From Spongilla lacustris (taxonomy: Eukaryota; Porifera; Demospongiae; Spongillida; Spongillidae): DNA of 64,000 bases. Under the pieces are notes generated by a model, which did no database searches, was not told the origin of the DNA, and saw nothing but the letters and a program-made list of their open reading frames with translations. The stretch spans positions 3,352,016 through 3,416,015 of the forward strand of contig OX442427.1 of NCBI GenBank assembly GCA_949361645.1, written 5' to 3'. The translations under genes were made by a program, and so were the position numbers. Of this stretch, positions 46,301 to 58,315 are shown piece by piece; within the stretch, counting starts at the first letter, position 1, and each line of letters begins with the position of its first letter.

Positions 46301-47128
46301 TACATGACATTTGACATATATTTTCTCACCAGTATTAAACTTATACAAGAATTAATTACTTTGAAATTGCCAAGCACTTTGACTGTGAAACTGCATCATG
46401 GTGTATATTTTTATAATTTTTAACACAAATAGTTAGACACATATAACCAGGAATATGTCAAAACATGCCGTAATATGCGGGAGCACTCTACTTGATCGGA
46501 GATTGTCCGACGTGTGGCGATTATCATAACCACTGCTTTTGGTGCACAAAGTGCGTAACAGTGTGACACAGATAGATGGGTTTTCTATACGTGTGCATAT
46601 ATATGCACTTGGTAGGTAATGCAAGTTGATTTTTTATATACATGTATATAATTACTGGATGGTCAAAAAGTTAAACACTACTTTAGGCTATGAGAACCAT
46701 ATGACAAAGCCTTATGTAACGACATTCCACCAAGCCTAGCCATATGGTTTGTACATGTAGCAATAACTTACATGAATTTCATCTTCATTCACATCAGCAC
46801 CTGCTCCCAACAAGGTCTGCACTACAGCATGATGACCTTCCTGACATGCCACATACAATGGAGATTTAATCTAGTAAGGAGTGAAGGAACAGAACAAAAA
46901 GAAACATAACACAGTGTAAACCTATTTATTTACAAATGTAGACTATGGAAATGAAAATTGTTAAGAAAGTAGGGCAGGAAGTAGAGGGGAAGGGAAGATC
47001 AGAGTAAAACGGTCTGCACATACCATAGATCGTTTAGGGAACAGACCAACATAAGCTCCACCTTTAATGAGTGTCTTCACTACCTTAAGATGTCCTTTAA
47101 AGCTAGCTATCCACAATGGACTCTCACC
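13234..47128 (-). CDS. Large ankyrin-repeat gene, 15 recognised exons
   Basis: Fifteen minus-strand exons each encode about one ankyrin repeat, and all start and end in phase 0, so they join in frame in order. They end with a stop at 13236-13234. The 5' exons (47128 to 27627) form four pairs. The first member has the type PLWIAS.KGHLEVVKTLIKAGA and the second PLYVACQEGHHDVVQTLLGAGA. The 3' exons (25476 to 13234) are a different type, PLHLAA.RGHATCVEHLLS.PGIDVN. Protein-interaction scaffold function is expected from the family; the partner is unknown. The first recognised exon has an acceptor, so at least one exon lies upstream and was not found. It may be two genes, dividing between 27627 and 25476, where the repeat type changes. 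Introns carry several mobile elements. Confidence 0.7.
14343..15050. mobile_element. Foldback/MITE, about 700 bp
   Basis: Two inverted arms of about 335-350 bp (14343-14690, 14715-15050) meet near AATGTATGGGAGGTGGGG. Shared motifs include GTTAATTTTTATCCATCCG, CCGTTACGGAGATACA and CCCGCTCGATTCGCGCCAA. Related sequences occur at 47335-47690 (one arm), 61168-61521 (short version) and, degenerate, 15640-15730. It lies in an intron of the ankyrin gene. No coding capacity. Confidence 0.8.
16034..16135 (-). CDS. Ankyrin exon 14
   Basis: 102 nt between CCTTCTAG and GTAAGT. It encodes RGSTPLHFAAERGHASCVEC followed by LLSTPGIDVNFQNE, a canonical 34-residue ankyrin unit, phase 0/0. Confidence 0.85.
16431..17169. 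mobile_element. Element with perfect 18-bp terminal inverted repeats
   Basis: ATTACTGGATTGGCAACA at 16431-16448 is matched by its exact reverse complement at 17152-17169. The 739-bp interior is relatively CpG-rich and has no coding capacity. I could not settle a target-site duplication. Probably a non-autonomous DNA transposon, in an ankyrin-gene intron. Confidence 0.7.
18045..18149 (-). CDS. Ankyrin exon 13
   Basis: 105 nt between CACTACAG and GTGAGT. It encodes QFGPAPLHYAVMYGHISCVK then RLLSTTGIDVNIKDW. The intron back to exon 12 is only 57 nt. Confidence 0.85.
18207..18308 (-). CDS. Ankyrin exon 12
   Basis: 102 nt between CTCTCCAG and GTGGGT. It encodes NGDTALRYAAMYGHATCMER then LLSVPDIGINTQNP. 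The canonical TALHxAA has R in place of H. Confidence 0.85.
18930..19190. repeat. Tandem repeat, unit about 115 bp, about 2.3 copies
   Basis: The unit contains TTAGCCCGTRAAAAATCAYGG, a ...TTTTACATACA stretch, AATCTACCA...CACCTGTT and GGTTACTACGCAACCTA. Two full copies and a partial one follow each other. It sits in the intron between ankyrin exons 11 and 12. Confidence 0.6.
19840..20175 (+). pseudogene. Degenerate coding fragment, probably from a mobile element
   Basis: An open stretch reads LQGVLLTKQVDPKEVDVVYV, then EIPNDPAPVESITPGQFSLD. In a shifted frame it continues as YPMIGTATTLGQMTGCMDTN, two stops, then GRIHQIAGIVAVINFAKQPS and a short tail. Codon-like composition across frames with stops between suggests a decayed coding region. 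Family not recognised. It is followed directly by the foldback at 20308. Confidence 0.35.
20308..20772. mobile_element. Foldback element, near-perfect arms
   Basis: Inverted arms of about 220 bp (20308-20530, 20552-20772) share GATGAGTTTGTGGTAGGAAA, AAGTGTCGGATTAA and CTTGGTGAGAATGCTGAATA. The loop is about 20 bp. The arms are very similar, so the element is young or kept alike by conversion. No coding capacity. Confidence 0.8.
20773..23696. other. Intronic DNA of the ankyrin gene
   Basis: Mostly unannotatable. A short Cys-rich plus frame at 21507-21658 follows an acceptor-like CCCTCAG (KPVCNKCHTGTNCIKCCTCH) and may be a mobile-element fragment. At about 21775-21890 a unit of about 30 bp (CATGGCTGTGGCTTGCTGTC) is repeated about four times. 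Confidence 0.35.
23697..23801 (-). CDS. Ankyrin exon 11
   Basis: 105 nt between CCACTCCAG and GTAAGT. It encodes ECGEAPLHCAARMGHTTCVE then HLLSAPDIKVDVQCG, phase 0/0. Confidence 0.85.
24877..24987 (-). CDS. Ankyrin exon 10
   Basis: 111 nt between TCACTTCAG and GTGAGT. It encodes DHRFTPLHLAADKGHALCLE then RLLSFPGIDVNITNDLH, slightly longer than its neighbours at the 3' end. Confidence 0.85.
25384..25476 (-). CDS. Ankyrin exon 9, short
   Basis: 93 nt between CACTCAAG and GTGAGT. It encodes DALHLAVEEDDATCLDHLLS then IPGIDVNIFDF. About three residues of the usual first turn (x-G-x-T) are missing and GH is replaced by DD, so this repeat is probably weakened, though still in frame. Confidence 0.8.
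26311..26551. mobile_element. Small foldback/MITE, about 240 bp
   Basis: CATTCTCTCTGAGAAAGTCAGTGGTATATA on the left is matched by an inverted, diverged copy ending CTCGGAGAGAATG on the right. The central arms share AATATTCCTATATTTA. No coding capacity. Confidence 0.6.
27627..27713 (-). CDS. Ankyrin exon 8 (pair type 2)
   Basis: 87 nt between CCTTACCAG and GTGAGT. It encodes GKSALYVACQKGHHDIVQIL then LGAGAKIDD. It partners exon 7 across a 203-nt intron. Confidence 0.85.
27917..28015 (-). CDS. Ankyrin exon 7 (pair type 1)
   Basis: 99 nt. It encodes VKNPLWIACYNGNLELVKTL then MKAGAQVFNTHEE. The donor is GTTCGT, the counterpart of the GTTGGT donor shared by the type 1 exons at 35647 and 43928, so the weak splice site is inherited rather than a miscall. 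Confidence 0.8.
28336..28935. mobile_element. Possible hAT-like non-autonomous element
   Basis: Ends CAGCGGCGGTGGAAGGG and CCCTCCCACCGCCACTG are inverted repeats of CAGYGGCGGTGGRAGGG, a hAT-style terminus. A 26-G run (28363-28388) and a 14-C run (28908-28921) lie just inside the ends. The flanking 8-mers do not match, so no target duplication supports the call. Confidence 0.4.
30272..30561. mobile_element. Foldback/MITE, about 290 bp
   Basis: Inverted arms (about 30272-30380 and 30445-30561) share TTCTCTATCGAGAAA, GGATGTAGGATTGGTGGTGC and AAGCAAGGAAACAAGG. Related to the element at 6880-7270. Confidence 0.75.
32035..32480. repeat. Minisatellite, core GTACAGTGGTGATGGAGG
   Basis: About 25 imperfect copies of GTACAGTGG followed by GATGGAGG, GAGGGAGG or short variants. 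Open frames across it on the minus strand (VPSLTTVPSL type) are repeat artefacts. Confidence 0.9.
32677..32964 (-). CDS. Possible coding exon, acidic
   Basis: The minus-strand frame from ATG 32964 reads MTLLMLCHGNSIAPMPPGGH, then IEVEVDNNQVEQEGLELELL and an acidic stretch. The first 50-60 codons look coding; the rest is His/Ser-rich. A GTACAC donor-like site follows DSA. It could be a first exon or a gag-like fragment of a mobile element. Not recognised. Confidence 0.3.
   Translation of the reverse strand: MTLLMLCHGNSIAPMPPGGHIEVEVDNNQVEQEGLELELLQAELEACDTQDSASTLKNIQHSTHFSHAVCIHLKTITHSTIQYISSHKNHQHLYS
33041..33625. mobile_element. Element with about 105-bp inverted repeats
   Basis: AGGGTCAAACTTAACCAATC at 33041 is matched by the inverted copy ending at about 33625. 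Arms share CACACATGTGTCTGAGTTTC and TACTAACATACGTAAGAATA. The interior of about 360 bp has a 65-codon plus frame (33306-33503) that I do not recognise. Confidence 0.7.
35009..35150. mobile_element. Miniature inverted-repeat element, about 140 bp
   Basis: Ends AAGGTGTTTCCGCACTAGC and GCTAGTGCGAAAATGCCTT are inverted repeats, with GATCGAT-containing inner arms. No coding capacity. Confidence 0.6.
35354..35449 (-). CDS. Ankyrin exon 6 (pair type 2)
   Basis: 96 nt between ATTTACCAG and GTAAGT. It encodes NKRTPLYVACQEGHYDVVQT then LLEAGADVDERF. Confidence 0.85.
35647..35742 (-). CDS. Ankyrin exon 5 (pair type 1)
   Basis: 96 nt between TCATATCAG and GTTGGT. It encodes GVNPLWTVCYNGQLELVKTL then IKAGADLNQADK. 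The 197-nt intron that follows is purine-rich on the plus strand, like the matching introns of the other pairs. Confidence 0.85.
38569..41220 (+). pseudogene. Transposase gene, multi-exon, broken
   Basis: Exons, mostly phase-consistent: 38569-38803, 38962-39104, 39159-39258, 39326-39429, 39505-39605, 39663-39736, 39784-39896, 39956-40051, 40099-40191, 40281-40383, 40497-40649, 40706-40825, 40876-41033, 41094-41220. Motifs in order: start MATAGCRFSLGMTF; zinc-finger-like VRIRFVCPHCKVARTWASSR; LIHAFTCAGMLPSQF; WVITDVRHDSSANAYHSTVP; RRIVGITTLSRP; EVAHDYQSTIKTY; SYDTWHGTKNVAKELKK; KVHLYWCMKNCAG; HHLNCHSESRC; FNHQLLTYLPKRIHF and MRMNLAVMDWNEN; acidic tail ending DDDNDS. The D..RHD, HDY and D.WH pattern suits an RNase H-like transposase family common in animal genomes; I lean to Kolobok-like but am not sure. 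Breaks: exon 2-3 phases differ by one base, one base is missing in exon 40281-40383, and an in-frame TGA precedes FNHQLL. Probably inactive in this copy. Confidence 0.7.
41526..41880. repeat. CCACCCATACTCA-type minisatellite
   Basis: C/A/T-rich tandem repeat of about 15-20 bp units (CACCTCCACCCATACTCAC variants) inside the transposon, 3' of the transposase gene. The Pro/His/Thr/Tyr-rich frames across it are artefacts. Confidence 0.8.
43436..43531 (-). CDS. Ankyrin exon 4 (pair type 2)
   Basis: 96 nt between CATTACTAG and GTAAGT. It encodes DYRTPLHMACQEGHHDVVQT then LLGAGANVNKNY. Confidence 0.85.
43928..44023 (-). CDS. Ankyrin exon 3 (pair type 1)
   Basis: 96 nt between TATTACAG and GTTGGT. 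It encodes DESPLWIASLKGHLEVVKTL then IKAGAFVNKADK. The following intron (43532-43927) includes a 14-G run at 43879-43892 on the plus strand. Confidence 0.85.
44975..46020. mobile_element. Old MITE copy split by a hAT element
   Basis: The left part (ACAAAGGGGGAGGGTGAAAA, about 44975-45085) and the right part (CGTGAACGATGGTGCAGGTA, about 45962-46020) together match the interior of the element at 11967-12442. They are separated exactly by the hAT insertion. Confidence 0.65.
45086..45961. mobile_element. Non-autonomous hAT-type transposon, 876 bp
   Basis: It begins CAGTGGCGTAGCGAGG and ends CACTACGCCACTG, an inverted repeat of CAGTGGCGTAG. It is flanked by identical 8-bp copies of TATCATCT at 45078-45085 and 45962-45969. 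An 8-bp target duplication with CAG...CTG ends is the hAT hallmark. A 19-G run lies just inside the left end, and a hairpin of about 34-bp arms lies at 45295-45376. Internal CAGGGGTGGATAC (45481) and GGATCCGCCCCT (45881) suggest a second, older hAT end pair nested inside. There is no transposase. Confidence 0.85.
46772..46870 (-). CDS. Ankyrin exon 2 (pair type 2)
   Basis: 99 nt between CTTACTAG and GTAAGT. It encodes IKSPLYVACQEGHHAVVQTL then LGAGADVNEDEIH. Confidence 0.85.
47024..47128 (-). CDS. Ankyrin exon 1 of those recognised (pair type 1, altered 3' end)
   Basis: 105 nt between AAATTACAG and GTATGT. It encodes GESPLWIASFKGHLKVVKTL then IKGGAYVGLFPKRSM. Compared with exon 3, the 15 nt for NKADK are missing and the old donor GTTGGT is read as Val-Gly. 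The exon runs on into former intron to a new GTATGT donor, still in phase 0. Confidence 0.8.
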
Positions 47129-47334
47129 CTGTAATTTAAAAAAAAATCATCAAAACAAGGTTAGACATGATAAGGTGAAAAGGAGTTGCTCCAATAAAAG
47201 CACATGTACATTTTGCTTTGAGATTCTTGTTATATATGTATATGGGACAGTTTCTTAGAAAATTGCCCCTCACATATATATATATATAATTATATTATAT
47301 ATGGGACAGTTTCCACGAAAATGGCCCTTCGCTT

Positions 47335-47690
47335 ATATATATAAAATGTTATAAAAATGCTTCTCTTTTGAATCGCTATATCTTCCGAACGGTTGAAGCT
47401 ATCAACTTCTTATTTTTAACACTTTATACTACACCATTTCTCTATGGTAAAATACATTTTGGGGTCTTGTACTTCCTCCGTGCCAGTATTGCAACGTCCG
47501 ATACCCCTGTGGGTTCAAACCTGCCATAACTTTCTGTAGGAGTAATAAAATCGCTTCAAATTCGGTTTGTAGGTAGAGAGGTCGTATACCTATCGATTTG
47601 TTCTGTTCGTTAATTTTTATGTCATCCGTTACGGAGATACAGCGGCGCAAAGTTGCTACAAGTTTCCCGCTCGAATCGCGCCGTTGTACG
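47335..47690. mobile_element. Single-arm remnant of the 14.3 kb foldback family
   Basis: It shares GTTAATTTTTATG, CCGTTACGGAGATACA and CCCGCTCGAATCGCGCC with the left arm of 14343-15050. The second arm is absent here. The minus-strand frame 47429-47731 lies across it and is not a gene. Confidence 0.65.
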
Positions 47691-47876
47691 TGCGTGACCC
47701 GCTTCCATGCACCAAATACATGAATATGCAACTACTTCCTGTGGGCTGACACTTGGATAACTTAGAGCCACACCTACTCTGCGCTGGATACGTGAATCCA
47801 TCTCCCGGTCGGACTCACATGCAGTTGTTATACTATTCGATCCCTATTTCGTTATCTTCTGCGTACATAAACTTTA

Positions 47877-47956
47877 TGGCGCCGTCAACTGAAGACAAGG
47901 TCATAAGAGTTTCAATCGGCGGACGTGAAGTTCGAGCGGTGCGAATACGACGATCG
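47877..47956 (+). CDS. Possible first coding exon
   Basis: ATG 47877 opens MAPSTEDKVIRVSIGGREVR then AVRIRR, reaching a GTGAGA donor at 47957 just before the stop, in a CpG-rich context typical of a promoter or first exon. No partner was identified: between here and the SMAD MH1 exon lie 7.6 kb of repeats, and the SMAD start does not need it. It could be an unrelated gene start or chance. Confidence 0.3.
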
Positions 47957-47997
47957 TGAGAAAGGTTACTAGATTTATGCTAGTACAGTGACGACGG

Positions 47998-50900
47998 TGG
48001 TCCCATTTACACCCTGCACTTGTGTCTGTTGTGGGATCAAATCCATGGTCCATTTACATCCTCTGTTGTGGGATCAAATCCATGATCCATTTACATCGTA
48101 TCCTGGGTTGTGGGATCAAATCCATGGTCCATTTACATCCTCTGTTGTGGGATCAAATCCATGGTCCATTTATATGTACAACCTGTACTTGGGGTCAAAT
48201 CCATGGTCCCATTTACACCCTGTACTTGTGTCTGTTTAGGGTCAAATGCAAGGTCCCATTTACACACTGTAGGTGTATCTATTGTGGGGTCAAATCCATG
48301 GTCCTGTACTTGTGTCTGTTGTGGGGTCAAATGCATGATCACATTTACACACTGTACTTGAGTCTGTTTAGGCTCAAATCTATGGTCCCATTTACACCCT
48401 GTACTTGTGTCAATTGTGGGGTCAAATCCATGCTCCCATTTACACCCTGTACTTGAGTATGCTGTGGGGTCAAATCCATGGTTTCTTTTACACCCTGTAC
48501 TTGTGTCTGTTGTGGGGTCAAATCCATAGTCCCATTGACACCCTGTACTTGAGTCTGTTTTAGGGTCAAATCTATGGTTCCATTTACACCCTGTACTTGA
48601 GTCTGTTTAGCGTCAATTCATTGGTCCCATTTACACCCAGTACTTTTGTCTGTTGCGGAGTCAAATCCATGGTCCCATTTAGACCCTGTACCTGTGATCA
48701 AATCCATGGTCACATTTACACCCTGTACTTGTGTCTGTTGTGGGTTCAAATCCGTGGTCCGATTTACACCCTGTACTTGTGATCAAATCCATTGTCCGAT
48801 TTACACCCTGTACTTGTGATCAAATCCATGGTCCGATTTACACCCTGTACGTGTGATCAAATCCTTGGTCCATTTACACACTGTACTTGTGTCTGTTGTG
48901 AGATCTAATCCATGGTCCCATTTAACCCTGTACTTCTGTCTGTTGTGGGGTCAAATGCATGGTCCCATTTACACCCTGTACTTGTGTCTATTGTGGGGTC
49001 AAATCCATGGTCCCATTTACACCCTGTACTTGAGTATGCTGTGGGGTCAAATCCATGGTTCCTTTTACACCCTGTACTTGTGTCTGTTGTGGGGTCAAAC
49101 TCATACTCCCATTTAGACCTGTACTTTTGTCTGTTGTGGGGTCAAATCCATGGTCTGATTTACACCCTGTACTTGTGATGAAATCCATGGTCCCATTTAC
49201 ACCCTGTACTTGTTGTGTCTATTGTGGGATATACATGTTGTATGTGTCTGTTGCGGAGTCAAATCCATGGTCCCATTTACACCCTGTACCTGTGATCAAA
49301 TCCATGGTCACATTTACACCCTGTACTTGTGTCTTTTGTGGGTTCAAATCTGTGGTCCGATTTACACCCTGTACTTGTGATCAAATCCATGGTCCGATTT
49401 ACACCCTGTACTTGTGATCAAATCCATGGTCCGATTTACACCCTGTACGTGTGATCAAATCCTTGGTCCCATTTACACACTGTACTTGTGTCTGTTGTGA
49501 GATCTAATCCATGCTCCCATTTAACCCTGTACTTCTGTCTGTTGTGGGGTCAAATGCATGGTCCCATTTACACCCTGTACTTGTGTCTATTATGGGGTCA
49601 AACTCATACTCCCATTTAGACCTGTACTTTTGTCTGTTGTGGGGTCAAATCCATGGTCTGATTTACACCCTGTACTTGTGATGAAATCCATGGTCCCATT
49701 TACACCCTGTACTTGTGTCTGTTGTGGGGTCAAATCCATGGTCCCATTTACACCCTGTACTTGTTGTGTCTATTGTGGGATATACATGTTGTATGTGTCT
49801 GTTGTGGGATCAAATCCATGGTCCCATTTACACCCTGTACTTGTGTCTGTTGTGGGGTCAAATCCATGGTCCCATTAACACCCTGTACTTGAGTCTGTTT
49901 ATGGTCAAATCTATGGTCCCATTTATACCTGTACTTGTGTCTGTTGTGGGGTAAATCCATGATCCCATTTACACCCTGTACTTGAGTATGCTGTGGGGTC
50001 AAATCCATGGTCTCATTTACACCCTGTACTTGTGATGAAATCCATGGTCCCATTTACACCCTTTACTTTGTCTGTTGTGGGTCAAACTCATGCTCCCATT
50101 TACACCCTGTACTTGAGTCTGTTTTAGGGTCAAACCTATGGTCCCATTTACACCCTGTACTTGAGTCTGTTTTAGGGTCAAACCTATGGTCCCATTTACA
50201 CCCTGTACTTGAGTTTATTTAGGGTCAATTCATTGGTCCCATTTACACCCTGTACTTTTGATCAAATCCATGGTCCCATTTGCACTCTGTATTTGTGTCT
50301 GTTGTGGGGTAAATTCATTGGTCCCATTTACACCCTGTACTTGTGTCTGTTGTGGGTCAAACTCATGCTCCCATTTACACCCTGTACTTGAGTCTGTTTT
50401 AAGATCAAATCCATGGTCCCATTTACACCCTGTACTTGTGTATGCTGTGGGGTCAAATCCATGGTTCCATTTACACCCTGTACTTAAATATGTTTTAGGG
50501 TCAAAACTATGGTCCCATTTACACCCTTTACGTGTGTCTGTTGTGGGGTCAAATTCATGGTCCCTTTTACACCTTGTTCTTGTGTCTGTTGTGGGGTCAG
50601 AACCATGGTTCCATTTACATCCTGTACTTGTGATCAAATCCATGGTCTCATTTACACACTGTACTTGTGATCAAATTCATGGTCCGATTTACACCTTGTA
50701 CTTGTGATCAAATCCATGGTCCCATTTATACCCAGTCTGTACTTATGATCAAATCCATGGTCCCATTTACACCCTGTATTTGTGTATGTTGTGGGGTCAA
50801 ATGCTTGGTCCCATTTACACCCTTGTACTTTTGTCTGTTGTGGGGTCAAACTCATGCTCGCATTTACACCTGTACTTTTGTCTGTTGTGGGGTTAATCCA

Positions 50901-51365
50901 TGGTCTGATTTACACCTTGTACTTGTGATCAAATCCATGGTCCCATCCTGTACTTGAGTACTCGTGTCTGTTGTGGGGTCAAACTCATGCTCCATTTACA
51001 CCTTGTACTTTTGTCTGTTCTGGGGTCAAATCCATGGTCTGATTTACACCCTGTACTTGTAATCAAATATATGGTCCCATTTACACCCTGTACTTGTGTC
51101 TGTTGTGGGTCAAATCCATGGTCTGGTTTACACCCCTTTTACTTGTGATCAAATCCATGGTCCCATTTACACCCTGTACTTTTGTCTGTTGTGGGGTCAA
51201 ATCCTTGGTGCGATTTACACCCTGTACTTGTGTTCAAATCCATGATCCCATTTACACCCTGTGCTTGTGTCTGTTGTGGGGCCAAATGAATGATCCCCGC
51301 ATTTACACTCTGTATGTGTGACTGTTGTGTGGTCAATGCATTGGTCCCATTTACACCCTGTATTG
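47998..51365. repeat. 3.4 kb minisatellite, 48-bp and 37-bp units
   Basis: The main unit is 48 bp: GTCTGTTGTGGGGTCAAATC followed by CATGGTCCCATTTACACCCTGTACTTGT. A 37-bp variant replaces GTCTGTTGTGGGG with GA at the junction (TGTGATCAAATCCATGG). Because 48 is a multiple of three, short frames read a 16-residue repeat (MVPFTPCTCVCCGVKS), broken wherever a 37-bp unit occurs. A higher-order duplication of about 0.6 kb is visible: landmarks near 48649 and 48932 recur near 49245 and 49531. It is not a gene. Confidence 0.95.
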
Positions 51366-51567
51366 GCCGAGGGTCGAATCAGGTCAGCTCCCTCACTTCA
51401 TGCGGACAGAACCATTAATGCAAGTTAACTTAATAGCCCCACACTACATGTCCAGTTAGCACCAGTAGACTGCCAGCAAGGGAGCAACCAGGTACTAAAA
51501 AATCCTACAGGGTCATTGGGGGCTCCCACATTAATGCAGCTCTCACACTGGGCATGCCGCATTCGCC

Positions 51568-53423
51568 ACCATGTCCCTATCTCCCACTACCTATCCTCCT
51601 CTACTGCAAGTTGTATCCGAGGCCCAGGCCATTCCTTACTCTATAGCACTCTCAATCTCCACACAACCAGCCCTCCCACCCACCCACCCACCCACCCACC
51701 CATAAACACCCCTCTTACATATGGTGTAATCAGACTGCCAACAGGCCGGAGTGCTGCCAGCTGCCACATTACCAGGATTGAATGGGGTCATCACAAAAGT
51801 AGACCCCAGCATGTGGAGTGGAACATTGAACTGGAGCCGGCCCCAAACACTGGGGCCAGCCACAATGGCCCCCCTATCCTAGCCTCACACAGTACTAACA
51901 CCAGCTCCTCACTGCAAATGCAAATGAAGCTACTACCTGTGAAACCATTAACCCCCACACTACAAGATGACTTAATGGTAGGGGAACCATCAACTACAAG
52001 TGGAGCTACCAGCTTGCAATGGACAAATGGAACCACCATGGACTGAAGCAGCCTCCATTTGTAGAGTGTACATACATGTCTACGTTTGTCTTTTCTCACA
52101 TTTTGTGTTGTAGATCTGAACTACTGTAGACATGTACTTGTACATGTACAGAGTAAATTTTATCTGGTGTGGATGCATTTAGTGGTGAATATAGTTACCT
52201 GCCCTATCGGTACTGATTGCGGTGGGTCTGCACCCGTGGTTGGTTTATATGGACAACAGAGGGCGTTTTGCCCTACTGGGAACTACTGTACTGTACGAGT
52301 ACGTAAGTGCCGTTTTGAATGTCACATAAATTGCATGCACAGTCACAGCTACAATGTACAATGTGGCACGATGAAGACATCAGAATTCACTACCACACTG
52401 TCACAAGTGGAGTTAGCCATCAACTACGTACTTGCGTATACCTATAGCTAGCCCTAGGCTGTTGTATATCTGCTAAAATGTATGTGCTAGTGTATATAGC
52501 GGCCGTGGGGCACAGGTGAAACTGGGTTACACTGGTAATGTCTAGATCTGTTGACATCTCTGACAGTGTAGGGTCTGCTAACTTCACTTGTGTGGTCATG
52601 AATTCTGATGTCTTCATCGTGCCACATTGTAGCTGTGACTGTGCGTGCAATTTATGTGACATTCAAAACGGCACTTAGATCTACGTGTTTTGCTACTTGC
52701 GTGCAGTAGTTCCCAGTAGGGCAAAACGCCCTCTGTTGTCTATATAAACCAACCACGGGTGCAGACCCACCGCAATCAGTACCGATAGGGCAGGTAACCA
52801 TATTCACCACTAACAGCATCCACACTGATAAAATTTTACTCTGTACAAGTACATGTCTACAGTAGTTCAGATCTACAACACAAAATGTGTGAAGAGACAA
52901 ACGTAGGCACGTATGTACACTCTACAAATGGAGGCTGCTTCAGTGGTGGTATTCCATTTGTCCAATGCGAGCTGGTAGCTCCACTTGTAGTTGATGGTTC
53001 CCCTACCATTAAGTCCTCTTGTAGTGTGGGGGTTAATGGTTTCACAGGTAGTGGCTTCATATGCATTTGCAGTGAGGAGCTGGTGTTAGTACTGTGTGGG
53101 GCTAGGATACGGGGCCATTGTGGCTGGCCCCAGTGTTTGGGGCCGGCTCCAGTTCAATGTTCCACTCCACATGCTGGAGTCTACTTTTGTGATGACCCCA
53201 TTCAATCCTGGTAATGTGGCAGCTGGCAGCTCTCCGGCCTGTTGGCAGTCTGATTACACCATATGTACGAGGGGTGTTTAGGGGTGGGTGGGTGGGAGGG
53301 CTGGTTGTGTGGAGACTGAGAGTGCTATTGAGTAGGGGATGGCCTGGGCCTCAGATACAACTTGCAGTAAAGAATACAAATTGCAGTAAAGGAGGATAGG
53401 TAGTGGTAAATAGGGCCATGGGG
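51568..53423. repeat. 1.85 kb near-palindrome
   Basis: The left arm (about 51568-52415) and right arm (about 52573-53423) are inverted copies with a central spacer of about 155 bp. Matching landmarks: CCACTACCTATCC/GGATAGGTAGTGG, CCACCCACCCACC/GGTGGGTGGGAGG, GGCAAAACGCCCTC/GAGGGCGTTTTGCCC, GAATTCTGATGTCTTCATCG. One strand of each arm can encode Cys-rich peptide (TCPIGTDCGGSAPVVGLYG, FCPTGNYCT), which recalls GCC2/GCC3-type motifs. The reading is not continuous and I do not call a gene. It is flanked on both sides by minisatellites. Confidence 0.85.
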
Positions 53424-53424
53424 G

Positions 53425-58315
<4,891 letters not shown>

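Noticed and set aside
48022..51336. Many open frames of the MVPFTPCTCVCCGVKS type on both strands
   Set aside because: The 48-bp unit length is a multiple of three, which keeps frames open by itself; 37-bp units break them, and there is no start, splice or domain evidence.
51516..52046. 176-codon frame in the left arm of the near-palindrome
   Set aside because: It runs through a Pro/Thr-rich CCCA repeat, and the mirrored arm does not keep an equivalent frame. The opposite strand also has an open frame, so there is no reason to prefer it.
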